Below are positions 1 through 11,979 of a stretch of DNA of 64,000 nt, in pieces (positions within the stretch are counted from its first letter, which is position 1; each line of letters begins with the position of its first letter). Made by a program: the position numbers and the translations under genes. The notes under the pieces are model-generated. The model was not told where the DNA came from, did no database searches, and saw nothing but the letters and a program-made list of their open reading frames with translations. The stretch comes from Agaricus subrufescens (taxonomy: Eukaryota; Basidiomycota; Agaricomycetes; Agaricales; Agaricaceae), in contig CM057065.1 in NCBI GenBank assembly GCA_029945375.1, positions 1,860,001 through 1,924,000 on the forward strand, in the 5' to 3' direction.

Positions 1-3000
1 ATTGACAGCTTGTGTGGTGAGTATTAGTTACTAACTTGAGTAGCTTTATCCGACAGGCTTATTTTAGGGTCAGATTCGGAAGACGATATATATCATAATT
101 GCTGGACTCCATTGTCACCTTATACTGAATTCGGTTATCGACTAAGACTTTTCTCGTAAGAGGAGTGTATCCCAAATTCGCCAAGCGGTTGGAAGAATCT
201 ACATATTACGGAGACAATTCATTCGAACGGTGGGTTCGGCCAGGTAATTTATATTGGGGGTCTACCTTGTACCTGGCAGGCTATAGTCCAATTTTTTCCT
301 GGGGTAGATGGTTCTCAGATCCGTTACTACGGACACGTCGATCCAGTGTGGAGGAAAGTATCTGCGATTGGTAATTTACAGCTCCCCAGGAACACATCCC
401 TGAATGGTTCATCGTAAATTTTCCGTTGTGTCCCCGGTATTCGGACCATGAGAATTTCGTGGGCTGTTTTTATTATCGATACGCGTTCAAAAAAATGTGT
501 ATTGTATTATTTAGGCCTCGCCAGACCATTTCACCGTTTAATCTATGACGATATGTGGAAGTACTATGTCATACGTATGCTTGTACTCGTTTGTAAGGTC
601 CCCTAACAGAAATACTCACTATATCATTGCAAACTCTATTGATGAACAATTCAAAACTGAAAGTTTCTCCTAGGCTCCTATTTATTCCGGCATGATTGAA
701 CTGTATTTAACGTTTTGAATGAGAGGGTGGGCCAGGGGTGGGCCATGAGGAATTGAATAGCCCCCAGTCGATCACCAGCCTTACTGAAGTCCGAAGAAAT
801 GTCTCTCTCCTTGATGACGCACTACTACTTCTCCAAGGACATATTAAGCACATAATAACAAATTTCCGAGACCGCCTACAAACGAGTTCCGTGTATTTGT
901 CGCCACAAACAATTTATCACAATACATTCAATGGCGAATCCGAATCCCCGCGGTATGATTATGTTATTATTCCATCTCCGAAAAAAAAATATTTGAAATT
1001 CATTTGCGTTTTGCCACGCCCGTCGTTCGCCGCTCGTTTCTCTTTATGTATTCACGGAACGACATTGGAACGAGTTGGTGCAGTTGCACGCGACATGACC
1101 CCTATCTCTCGCCGTACTTCTTGCGATGTTTTCATGAGCACCAGCGTGGACCTCACGATGTCATACGGCACAGTTGTTGCCCTCCCACCTGGCATCAACC
1201 TGACTCCACTAACTTGACTTCCGATTTGTTATAGTTGGTGCTACTAATAATGTTTCTAGACTGTTTTAGGCCATTTTATTCCACGGTTCGTGGAATGCGA
1301 CTACGCAGCTCCACACTCGGGCTTCTCAACAAAAAGTTAAATATTCATAGATATATGACCGGATTTCATTCGTCGTGTCGTCTGCCTGCCACGAAGTCAG
1401 CGCAGAATTGGAAAGAGCCAAGCCTTTGGCCTCATGATCATTAGCTTTGAATTCGGCCGAAGTAAGGATTACTGAAATAGCAGTTATTATCTAAGCACTA
1501 TTACTAGAACGGGCTTCAGGGTGTAGATCAGATCAGGTACCGTGTGATTGGAGATTCACTACAAGAGCACTTTCGACTATGGTTCTTTACCGGAATGGTC
1601 ATAATTAGTGTTTTCTGTGATCCCTTTTTGATTTTATTCCCGAGAACTACGGGAGTACATGCTAGAACTGTCTTGCGCGTAGATTCAGTGTGTGGCGCTG
1701 TAATTGTCAAGAACGGTGTTGGTTCTAGCAGGGTACCTACTGGCTTCCTCGAACTTAAACGACGCTAATCTGGCTCGTACACGTATGCACTGTATCTATT
1801 TTTAGGTACTACTACCCTGGCTCTGAAGCGATTTCCGATCAAAGTGATAAAAAAATAGACATTTTTGTGTGATCTCCTACACGATACCCTTCTATACACG
1901 CGTACAAGTATGTACATGATAAAGCCCTGAATCAGTCTGCCGGCGCGTCGAGTGCTGGATGAACTCCTGCATGTTTCTATCGACAGACCAAGGTAATTAG
2001 AGTTTAGAATCGATCGACTCAATGATAGGTACTGAGTCAAGGGTAGTATGCGACTAACATCTTTGGAAATCCGGGGCTTTCAGGGGATGTCTTATGATGC
2101 ACTGACTTGGAATATCTTGGCTAGTACTTGTCATCTTAGCTTTTCGCCAATCACCATGATGCTGGAGATCAATTCTTGTATGGGAAATCTGACGATCAAT
2201 GCTACTTAAATCAGTATCAAGTGTTTGACATTTTTTGAGCATGAAACACATATAATTAAGGGAAAAACTTGATGACCCGGTGACTATGGCCCTCATGCAT
2301 CACCGGCCTTAGAAAGGAGCCAAAGAAAGTTCCAATATTTTTTCCGGCTTTAAGAAAATACTTCGAGCTTATAGTTCCACTTCAACGAGGACGGATGAAA
2401 AGTGGGGATTAGAGTCCGGTTGGAACCGTTTAATTGCAATGACCCCACTGATGCCGCCCTGTCTACATATACCCCGCAGCTCGCGACGAATTAAAACACA
2501 GCTTTTCACGTAGCGTAAACTTTGAATGGGAAGGTCCACATCTCCGATCATTGTATCGTAAAACTTGGCCCTTGGCAGTGAGAACTTTATTGTCACTTCT
2601 ATATTTTCTTACTTGACGCATAATAAAAACTATGTTCTTTGGAGCTTTACCTGTCTAGGTGGTCACCTGCCGACAGGGTGATAAATGATGGAATAAGATC
2701 GCAGAAGACGACGGCCGATAGTTTCTTCATATACGGGGATACATGGGTCTTGCAGGGATGATGGGTGGGCGTAATGCGACCCCATGATGGGCGCAACCAT
2801 TATCCAAACAATCAATAAATCAATTGACCCGGCATTTGCCCATTAAAATATTGAGCTTATGTCAAAAGCCACTGAGAATCGGCCGAACGCCTATCTCTTG
2901 AACTACCAAGGCACTTTAAAATGTTATGGGTTTGTGGCTGTGGGGAATTGATGTTCTGCATTGCCGGTCATCTTGTCTAGCACCTGGAACAGTTTTCAGG

Positions 3001-4028
3001 GGATTGACCGTCTCAGAACACGGCCAGAGAGCTCCCGGCTAACAGGTATAATTATTTTCCACTGCTGACTGCTGTTCAATAGGCATACATTTCAGTCGTA
3101 ACCCCATAAACGCAAAATGTAAATGCAGCATGGTCACGGGATCACTTGAGATGGAGAGCTGAGATGATCGAGATGAAATTGTGGATTAATCATCAAACAG
3201 GACTCTGCCACAGCTGCCATCCGTAGCGACAACCGGCTTCGCGCCCTTTTGGGCTATTTTATCGGACAAGATTCGAACAAGAGGCTCCCCACGTATGTAC
3301 GTTATGTCATATCGGCCATCATCCGCGCTGCCCAAGAATCAGGCTCAAATAGGGTTTGAACGACAGCACTGTGTGATTGACCATGCGGGTTGCTCAGGGC
3401 ATTGTTGATCGCGCGCGCTAGTCCGGAATATGCGCTGAGTAGTTTACTCTCGGATTTGCGTCTCCTTTGAGCTCTGCAGGCGGCTGGAAGCACGTTTGAA
3501 GGCGACCGCCCAATAAAAGTGAATTGGGCGCGTAAACATACTACTATGTTGAAAGTAAGTCGTGGGGTTTGCTGTCATTAGTAATACTCAATGTTGAAGG
3601 GAAATCCATGCAGCACGGAGGGTTTATTGAGCATGTATTTTGGTTTTGTTCAACGTCAGAGGGGAGTACACTGCACAAGCACACCCTGAGCACTCCAACG
3701 AAGGGATATCCGTGGAATTCCCACCATGTGAGGCATCGGCCGATAGGCAAGTTAACCGAAGGGGATATGATTTCATCTCAGGCCGGATCTCATGCCGAGC
3801 CATACTTGGTTATTCATACCCCTCACTACTGCCCAACACATACTTAGTACCCCGCACCGATCTCGCTCGACAATATAATCATGCGGTTGTACCGCCTTCT
3901 ATTCGGGGACAAGGATCTCGAAATAGCCTATACGTTGGTGAGTTGTGACGTTAGCCAGGACACCATAAAAGCGGGGTGGCTCCCGATTCATTGCACAGCG
4001 ATTCGTTCTTCGCTTCCTGTCCCCTGCC
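1..4028. other. No recognisable gene
   Basis: No recognisable protein, RNA gene or repeat pair was found here on either strand. Open stretches are short and have no splice-compatible neighbours. The longest (738-1217, about 160 codons, plus strand) has no in-frame ATG and resembles no family I know. The stretch is AT-rich with many stops and reads like decayed or intergenic DNA. The last few hundred bases probably contain the promoter of the permease gene starting at 4029. Confidence 0.5.
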
Positions 4029-6341
4029 ATGTCCCAGAGCCTAAAGGAAAAGACAACGCCAACTTACGTTGAAAAGGTTGAAGATGCGTCTTCAGAAGAA
4101 GAAGGCCCGCAGCCGTCGAAATCCATCGACCCCAAGCGCCTCGCAGAAGAAAGGGCCTTGGTGAGGAAGCTGGACTATCGGATACTACCCTTCGCTTGCT
4201 TGCTATACCTCTTCGCATGTAAATGCTTTCGACTTGTTGGCCATACGCTCTTCTGATTAGGTTGTTAGATCTGGATCGCTCGAACCTCGGGAATGCCAGG
4301 CTTCAGGGACTACCTCAAGACATCTTGAATGGTGACCCCACGGGTAAAATGTTCGACTGGGTGAACTCCGTCTTTTTCTTCTCGTATGTACGTACCACCG
4401 GTCCACCCTACGTCGACAAGAACATAATCTGACGACTGCATTATCTAGATTATCTTCCAAATTCCTGCGACGGTTGTTTCAAAACTCTTTCCCCCGCGAG
4501 TGTGGATGGCATGTTCGGCGGCAGGATGGGGGCTGTCTTCCACTTTAATGGTAGGCTTATTAACTCTCCAGTCCCATTTCCTGCTAACTCAGTCTATAGT
4601 CATCATCTTTCAACTTTGCTGGGGCGGTGGTCTGCCGTCTATTCCTCGGAGTGTTCGAATCAGGGTTCGCGCCGGCCATTCCACTCTACTTTTGTAAATT
4701 TGTCATGACTACGTGTTTATTTCCACGCTGACGTGATCTTTTGTTAATAGCATTATTTTATACAAAAGAAGAGATGGGTCTTCGGGTGGGTTTCATTTTG
4801 GTGGAGCGCAGGATTTTTGCACTTACCGCCGTACGCGATAGATGGCATACTGGTTTGGGTTCGCTGCCGTTGCTGGTGCTTTCGGTGGTTTAATCGCCTT
4901 CGGTACACAACACGCGCACTCCTCAATTGGTGACTGGCGAATCCTGTTCATTATCGAGGTATGTCCCATATGGATCATCAATTTTCCCATGGATTCCATT
5001 GACCCGATCATTTCCAGGGCATACCTCCTATTTTACTTGGTCTCATGACCTTGTTCTTTTTACCCAACCGGCCGGAAGTCACAGATTTTTTCAATGAACG
5101 GGAGCGGGAACTTGCTTTGGAACGTATTAACAGAGATTCGACCGCCGATACAGGTGCGACAGTTAACAAAGGTACGAGGACCGGATGTTACATTGACAAG
5201 GGAAAGAGGTAATTGATTAACTATCCTTAGAACATATCTGGATGGCGTTCAGGGATTGGAGAGTGAGAGATTTCGCTTTTCTGCTTATGTGGTCGTTTAT
5301 TTACACTCGTCTAGATTTACGTCGGTGGGGTTATCTATTTTGGTCTCAACGGTGCTCTGGCATCCATTTCCGCCTTTCTCCCCACTATTATTGTGACACT
5401 TGGATTCAGTTCGTATTGATTATTCGGATTATATCGTTTGTCTACTGTGCTAATGCTATTACAGGTAGCGCCAAGGCTCAATTGATGTCTGTGCCGCCCT
5501 ATGCAGTGGCTGCTGTCGTGTTGGTTTTAATGAGTCTGGCCTCTGATCGCATGCAATCTCGTGGTATCTACATGGCGACTTCCTCCGCTATCGGAGGTAT
5601 CGGATATCTGTAAGCTTTTCCTAATTCTCACAAATCCCATCCAACATACTGATAAATACTAGGTTGATGCTCACTGTGCCGCATAACAACCATGTCCGAT
5701 ACTTTGGGGTGGTTTGCATTGTATCTGGAACCTATACCACCATTGGCCTGATTATTGCATGGTGTAAGAATCACATTATACTTGAGTTGATTATTTTCTA
5801 ATACTATTCTCTGTGATAGTTGCTCACAATCTGGGTTCTGAAACCAAGAAGGCGACTGGTATTCCTATGTTCATGGCCATCGGACAGTGCGGGAGTGTCA
5901 TGGGATCGCACCTGTTCCCCGCAACTGAGGGCCCACGCTATATGTAAGTTTTATTCTATAGTGATACCAACTCCTATTAAATTGTACCAACAGTAAAGGG
6001 TTTGCTGGTATGTGCCTTTCAAAAGGATGACCTGTGATGGACAGCTTACATGGCTTGATAGTCCTATGTGCTTTGGAATTCCTTGCCGCTGCCTGCTCTA
6101 TCATACTTTCGGTAAGTTCGAAGGTATCTTTATATCATCCATGTTTTCTCAAACAATCTTTTCCAGCTATCCTACCGTTGGGATAACGCCCGCAGAGATA
6201 AGCTCTACGGGAAGCCAAAGCCTGGCGACAAGGTTAATACCCATGAACTCGCTGATCAAGTAAGTTCGGGTTTGTACTATCTTAATGCTAGAGTCCGACT
6301 TATATCGTCCCTAGGCTCCTGGGTTCCGCTACGTGGTTTGA
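4029..6341 (+). CDS. Major facilitator superfamily permease, allantoate/nicotinate (Dal5/Tna1) type
   Basis: A plasma-membrane anion:cation symporter of the fungal Dal5/Tna1 type, importing a small organic acid; the substrate cannot be read from sequence. I reconstruct 16 exons (4029-4218, 4269-4387, 4449-4550, 4600-4693, 4751-4785, 4842-4958, 5018-5171, 5231-5262, 5315-5408, 5465-5609, 5663-5763, 5820-5943, 5994-6007, 6062-6111, 6167-6259, 6315-6341) giving 496 residues, normal for the family. All junctions are GT-AG and phase-compatible. Splicing exon 1 to 2 restores the family signature LYLFAYLDRSNLGNAR after TM1. Later hallmarks are RLFLGVFESGFAP (TM4), a long central loop beginning FFLPNRPE, and LGSETKKATG near TM10. 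The N-terminus is a charged cytosolic tail. Exon 13 is only 14 bases. No interruption is seen, so the gene looks functional. Confidence 0.9.
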
Positions 6342-6528
6342 TGAAAATAGGCTCGTAATGCTTAATATACTTTTGTACTTTCTTTGAGGGAATGCCGATG
6401 TACTAATGACACGATCGTACACTTATTTGATAAAAACTCCCGGGAATCAATTCAATTTTAAAATTAATTAAATCGCGTGACTTGTCGCGACTCAAAAAAA
6501 TATCACGCGTCTATGACTTCAACATCCC

Positions 6529-9141
6529 ATGAACGCAAGATATAAGGACACTATTCGAGTCAGAGATCGTCTTCTCAACGTCTACCTCGGCTCTGGCTCA
6601 AGGTGGCCGGCAAAATCTGGCAAAGGCAGTCTACAACCTGTTTCCCTGTCTATCGACATTACCCACGATGTCTCCCTAGCTGGTGCCAGCGACGACCTCA
6701 GTCAATCAATCAACTACTCCGACATCTCAAAGCTCGTCGAATCCGCACTAGCGAACAAATCGTACCTATCCGTCGAATCACTTCTCCAAAGTGCGTTAAC
6801 GGAGGTGCAAGAGACACTCAAATCTGCGACAGTTGCACAAATCAAAATCAGGATTATCCAACTTAAGCCCCCGCTCCATTGCCAGAGTGTAGGGCTAGAA
6901 GCATGGTCTACTCTGGAAAATGGAGAATGGGAAATCTCCAAGACTCGCCACTTCGTCACGGACTTTGTTCGTCCGACTATTGTTGGTGTCAATGACGTTG
7001 AACGGGTGGAGGAGCAGAACGTAGTGGTCAACGTAGTCATTGAGACACAAGCTGCACCTCTCGACTCAGTGAAACTTGATTTTCGACACTTGACCAGAGT
7101 GTTTTGGACGGTACGTCCATCTTCTGTTCTTTCAATTCGATGCCTTTCTCATTTAGCCCAGGGCATAGGCAAAACCTCTTATCAAACACTGGAGGCATTA
7201 ACAACTTACGTGGCAAAAGAAACCCTTACTGTTCTCTCCCAAGAGTTCGCATTGGACGCTGAGCCTGTGGTCACCGTTTCTGTAGCAAAGCCCTGCGCGT
7301 TAGTCTATGCCGACGCGTCAGAGGTCGAAATCACCCGGATTTACGATGATTTTCAGATTACTCCATCCTCAAAACTTTCCAAGGCTGTAATTGCTTTCGG
7401 ATCAAACCTCGAAGATCGATTCCGCAATATTGAACATGCACTACGCTTACTCGAAGATCCATGCACTCATCTTCCGGACGTGGGCTCTTACTCGCAGGTT
7501 TCTGTGATTGACACAAGCTTTTTGTACGAAACTGCACCTATGTATGTTACCGATCAGCCTGCTTTCATCAATGGTGCATGTCTGGTAATGGATTTCCTGC
7601 TATATTCTAAATCTTGATGCTAACAATTTACTCAAGGTGGAAACAAATCTGGCACCTGTTCAATTATTACAACTACTCAAAGCCATAGAGTCGAAAGTTG
7701 GCCGAACGCCGACGATTAGAAATGGCCCTCGAATTGTTGACCTCGACATTATCTTCTATGATGACCTTGTCTTGGACACACGACCTCCGTCAGAACGTGC
7801 CAATCTCGATGATCTCACAGGACAGCTGCTGATTCCTCACCCACGCGTCCAAGAAAGAGAATTTGCGTTGAGACCGATTACTGAGTATGTCTTTTTTCAA
7901 CGACCTGGACAATAATCTGACATTGCTCCAGCATGGTCCCGGATTATGTTCATCCTGTGCTCCAATCATCGGTCAGAGAACTACTTCAAAATCTACCACA
8001 GGCGCTGGATGAGCCTCCTATGTGCAAAGTGATTCCATTTCCCGATCACTCAACCTACTCAGCGTCAGAACCTCCCGCGACATTGACTTACTGGATGCAT
8101 CCGAGCCCTTCCCTCTACACTCATCTGGATTCCAAACAACGAACGAAAACCCGGCTCATGGCCACATTGAATGTCACGCCCGATTCATTTTCAGATGGAT
8201 CGGAACACAACACGCCTCCTACTGCCTGCGCGTATGCCAAAGAATCTGTATCATCTGGTGCAGACATCATCGACATTGGTGGCTACTCAACGCGACCCGG
8301 GGCAGCAGCAGTCGACACAAATGAAGAGCGTGGTCGCGTGTTTCCTGTTGTTCAAGCTATCCGCTCTATCTCGGACAGCAATGAATGCTCCCGAGTACCT
8401 CTCAGTGTTGATACTTTCCGCTGGGAAGTTGCTGAAGCTGCAGTTGAAGGAGGTGCGAACGTCATCAACGATGTATATGCGTTCACGGGTCCGCGTAGTA
8501 GATGGAAAACTGACGAGGAAGCACTCGAGAATATGAATAAAATGAAAGCGCTTGCAAGGCGATACTGCACACCGGTAATTCTGATGCATTCGAGAGCGGA
8601 TGCAGGAAAGGACAAAGACTATACCGCTTATGCCTATGCTGAGAAAATTGGAACCCCCGCTATCGTGGAAGGTGTGAGAGTAGAGCTTGGTGAAAAGGTG
8701 GAACAAATCACCAAGGATAAGGGTGGTGTTCGTCGGTGGCTCGTCATTGCTGATCCAGGAATTGGGTTTAGCAAGACAGTGGAGGATAACATCAAGTTGT
8801 TGAGACATGGAGCACGCGTGGCTGATGATGTCAAAGTCGGACGAGGTAAGTACCATTTGTTGAGGTATCTTCTAGGCCAGGGCTTATTCTATCTAGATGG
8901 GGAACAATGTAGAAATCCTCTGTCCGGACTACCGACTCTTGTTGGAGCCTCCCGCAAGTCTTTTATTGGTAGCATCCTGGCCAAGGGTGAACGTGGTCGT
9001 ACAACCACACCGAAGGAGAGAGTTTGGGCGACCAGCACTGTTGTTACTTGCGCCGTTCAACAAGGTGCTATGGCTGTGCGAGTCCACGATGTAAAAGAGA
9101 TGAGTGATGTTGTCACTATGGCTAATTCTCTATGGTCTTGA
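6529..9141 (+). CDS. Trifunctional folate synthesis protein FOL1: dihydroneopterin aldolase, HPPK and dihydropteroate synthase
   Basis: Carries three consecutive steps of tetrahydrofolate synthesis: dihydroneopterin aldolase, 6-hydroxymethyl-dihydropterin pyrophosphokinase and dihydropteroate synthase. Five exons (6529-7110, 7162-7584, 7637-7884, 7932-8845, 8897-9141) give 803 residues, the usual fungal size. Residues about 1-270 hold tandem FolB-like domains (start DTIRVRDRLLN; second contains GIGKTSYQTLEAL). HPPK follows, with AFGSNLEDR, FLYETAPMY and GPRIVDLDIIFYDD. DHPS is C-terminal, with NVTPDSFSDG, GGYSTRPGA, SVDTFRWEVAEAAVEGGANV, ADPGIGF, GASRKSFIG and RVHDV all intact. Two introns (7111-7161 and 8846-8896) are each 51 bases and in frame; the family alignment shows they must be removed. 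The start is the first ATG of the open frame and sits directly before the conserved first motif. A truncated second copy follows in tandem. Confidence 0.93.
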
Positions 9142-9299
9142 TCATATAATCTATGCATATACTTGTCTTAGTTCGTGTTTCCCTTACCCTTTCACGATCT
9201 ATGTCATGTTCTAATTATCATCAAGGATAGATGCACTCGAGGAGTGACGATACCGCTTATGTTTTTTCGATACCAAAATTTATATATTCAGTGATTACT

Positions 9300-9421
9300 A
9301 CTATCAAGGCCCATCGTCATCTCGCCGCAGTCAGAATGAAATCTTTGGTCTTGAATGTGCCGATCGATTGATAGTATCCCAAATCTTCGTCTCTGGTTTG
9401 ACGAATCTCGTGCCTTCAAGG
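9300..9421 (-). pseudogene. Relic of the last exon of the F-box gene (duplicate of 11980-12068)
   Basis: Read on the minus strand this resembles the last coding exon of the F-box gene at 11980-14918: both contain DSSNQ followed, after drifted residues, by HIQD, and the DNA matches over about 100 bases. The copy has lost the intact end of the frame. Similarity stops at about 9421, close to the exon's acceptor boundary. Its position directly after complete FOL1 mirrors the real F-box 3' end directly after the second FOL1, so it marks a tandem duplication that took the FOL1 3' part plus its convergent neighbour's tail. Confidence 0.65.
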
Positions 9422-9429
9422 TGACACCC

Positions 9430-9893
9430 ACCTTTATTCGAGATACCAACGTCGTGTTGGTCTCGACGGAACAGGTGAGTGTGCTTCATGTCTCATGTTA
9501 TTGGAAAGCACGACGGCCTCCTCATTAGACATTGTCAACCTGAGGCATGAATTCTTAGTCCTAGGTCATGACCATTCCATTGGTCGTCCCATGGGGTGCC
9601 GATGAAATGAACGAGATGTCCAGCAAGAGATTAAGAATAGCATATCGATCATCGACCTCGAGGCTTGCTGACAAGGGTGTCGCTCGTAGGAGAAACGTTT
9701 CTTTACCCCCCCTTTTGGCAATATGTCATTCGCAAAACACCGGCCCTTCCTCTTTCGAAGCCCTTGACAATCTTTAGGACTATATCGCTTATACTCCATC
9801 CATCGAGTCGAGAATCTTGTTCGTTACACTTTGAATTTTTGTTCTATCGTCAACTTGCCGCTGCAGATCACCGATCCCCTTGTTATAACCGGA
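9430..9893 (+). pseudogene. Fragment of an unrecognised gene; inverted copy of 14960-15400
   Basis: The plus strand here matches the reverse complement of about 14960-15400 over most of its length. Shared runs include the sequences around DTNVVL, CATTCCATTGGTCGTC-like DNA near 9570, and a block near 9715-9830 reading FWQYVIRKTPAL here and FWQHVFRKMPAL there. Both copies are broken by stops and indels, so neither is obviously functional. The protein family is not recognised. The fragment lies exactly between the F-box exon relic and the start of the second FOL1, so it was present at, or created by, the duplication junction. Confidence 0.5.
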
Positions 9894-9899
9894 GATACC

Positions 9900-11814
9900 A
9901 TGACCAGTAACCATGCGTTAGACGCTGAGCCACTGGTCACCGTTCCACTGGCAAAATCTTGCGCGTTGTTTCATACCGATGCTTCAGAGATCGAAGTCAC
10001 CCGGAGCTGCGCCGATTGTCGGATTACTCCACCAAAACTTTCCAAGGTCGTAATCGCTTTTGGATCAAACTTGGAAGATCGATTCCGCAATATTGAACAT
10101 GCACTACGCTTACTCGAAGATCCATGCACTCATCTTCCAGATGCGGGCTCTAGCTCGCAGGTTTCTGTGATTGACACAAGCTTTTTGTACGAAACTGCGC
10201 CTATGTATGTTACCGATCAGCCTGCTTTCATCAACGGTGCATGTCTGGTAATGGATTTCTTGCTGTATTCTAAATCCTGATGCTAACAATTTACTTAAGG
10301 TGGAAACAAATCTGGCACCTGTTCAACTATTACAACTACTCAAAGTCATAGAGTCAACCGTTGGCCGAAAGCCGACAATCAGAAATGGCCCTCGAATTGT
10401 TGACCTCGACATTATCTTCTATGATGACCTTGTCTTGGACACACGACCTCCGTCAGAACGTGCCAATCTCGATGATCTCACAGGACAGCTGCTGATTCCT
10501 CATCCACGCGTCCAAGAAAGAGAATTTGCGTTGAGACCGATTACTGAGTATGTCTTTTTTTCAATGACCTGGACAATAATCTGACATTGCTCTAGCATGG
10601 TCCCGGATTATGTTCATCCTGTGCTCCAATCATCAGTCAGAGAACTACTTCAAGATCTACCACAGGCGCTGGATGAGCCTCCTATGTGCAAAGTGATTCC
10701 ATTCCCTGATCACTCGACCTATTCAGCGTTAGGACCTCCCGCGACATTGACGTACTGGGTGCATCCAACCCCTTCTCTGTGTACCCATCCAGGTTTTAAA
10801 CAACAAACGAAAACCCGGCTCATGGCCGCACTGAATGTCACGCCTGATCCGTTCCCGGATGGGTTGGAACACAGCACTCTTCCTGCTGCCTCTGCGTATG
10901 CCAAAGAATCCGTGTCATCTGGTGTAGACATTATCGACATTGTTGGCTACTCAACGCGTCCCGGGGCAGTGGCAGTCGACACAGATGAAGAGTGTAGACG
11001 TGTGGTCCCTGCTATTCAAGCTATCCGTTCCATCTCAGACAATGTTGAGTGCTCTCGGGTACACCTCAGTGTTGATACTTTCCGCTGGGAAGTTGCTGAA
11101 GCTGCAGTTGAAGGAGGTGCGAACATCATCAACGATGTATATGCGTTCACGGGACCACGTAGCGGGTGGACGGGTGACGAGGAAGCACTCAAGAACATGA
11201 GTAGAATGAAAGCCCTTGCGAGGCGATACTGCACCCCGGTAATTTTGGTGCATTCGAGAACAGATGGTGGAGAGGACAAAGATTATTCTGCTTACGCCTA
11301 TGCTGAGAAAACTGGAACGCCTGCTATCGTGGAGGGTATACGAATGGAACTTGGTGAAAAAGTGGGACGGATCATCAAGGATAAGGGTGGTGTTCGCCGG
11401 TGGCTCGTCATTGCTGATCCAGGAATTGGATTTAACAAATCAGTAGAAGATGACCTCAGATTACTGAAATATGGAGCGCGCGTGGTTGATGATGTCAAAG
11501 TCGGACCAGGCGAGTACTACTTGATGAGGTATCTCCTGAACTGTCGCTCATTCTCTCTAGATGGTAAGCAAAGGAGAAATCCATTGTTCGGACTACCGAC
11601 CCATGTTGGAGCTTCGGGCAAAACTTTCATTGGTAACATCCTGGCCAAGGGTGAACGCGGTCGCGAAACTACGCCGAAGGAGAGAGTTTGGGCGACCACC
11701 ACCGTTGTCACTTCCGCCGTTCAACAAGGTGCTATGGCCGTACGAGTCTACGACGTCAAAGAGATGGGTGATGTTGTCACTATAGCTGATTCTATACGGT
11801 CGATATCCATATGA
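9900..11814 (+). CDS. Second FOL1 copy: N-truncated HPPK-DHPS with altered DHPS motifs
   Basis: A tandem partial duplicate of FOL1. Similarity begins near ALDAEP at the very end of the second FolB domain, so the aldolase is absent. Exons 9900-10247, 10300-10547, 10596-11509 and 11561-11814 give about 587 residues; an upstream in-frame ATG at 9831 would add 23. HPPK motifs are kept (AFGSNLEDR, FLYETAPMY, GPRIVDLDIIFYDD). In DHPS several normally invariant positions differ from the first copy: DSFSDG is DPFPDG, GGYSTRPGA is VGYSTRPGA, LMHSR is LVHSR, GASRKSFIG is GASGKTFIG, and RVHDV is RVYDV. The frame is nevertheless open throughout, including a 400-codon stretch with no stop. The donor of the last intron is GC (11510) where copy one has GT. 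It may be an active HPPK with dead or modified DHPS, or an early pseudogene. Confidence 0.75.
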
Positions 11815-11979
11815 TCTACGCATATCCCTGGTCCAGTTTTTTTCTTTTGGTCTTTCTCAGGACTCAGGATCTTGTATGCCCCATTCTAGCAATAACCAAT
11901 GATGGATGCGCTCAAAAAGATGATACCACTTGTGTTTTCTTTTCGTCACTAAATTTGTACAATTAATGATTTACTGCAG

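Noticed and set aside
738..1217. 160-codon open frame on the plus strand
   Set aside because: No in-frame ATG, no splice-compatible neighbours and no family resemblance; probably chance.
9831..9899. Upstream ATG for the second FOL1 copy
   Set aside because: The extra 23 residues derive from the inverted filler fragment rather than FOL1; the ATG at 9900 is closer to the homologous part, though either is possible.
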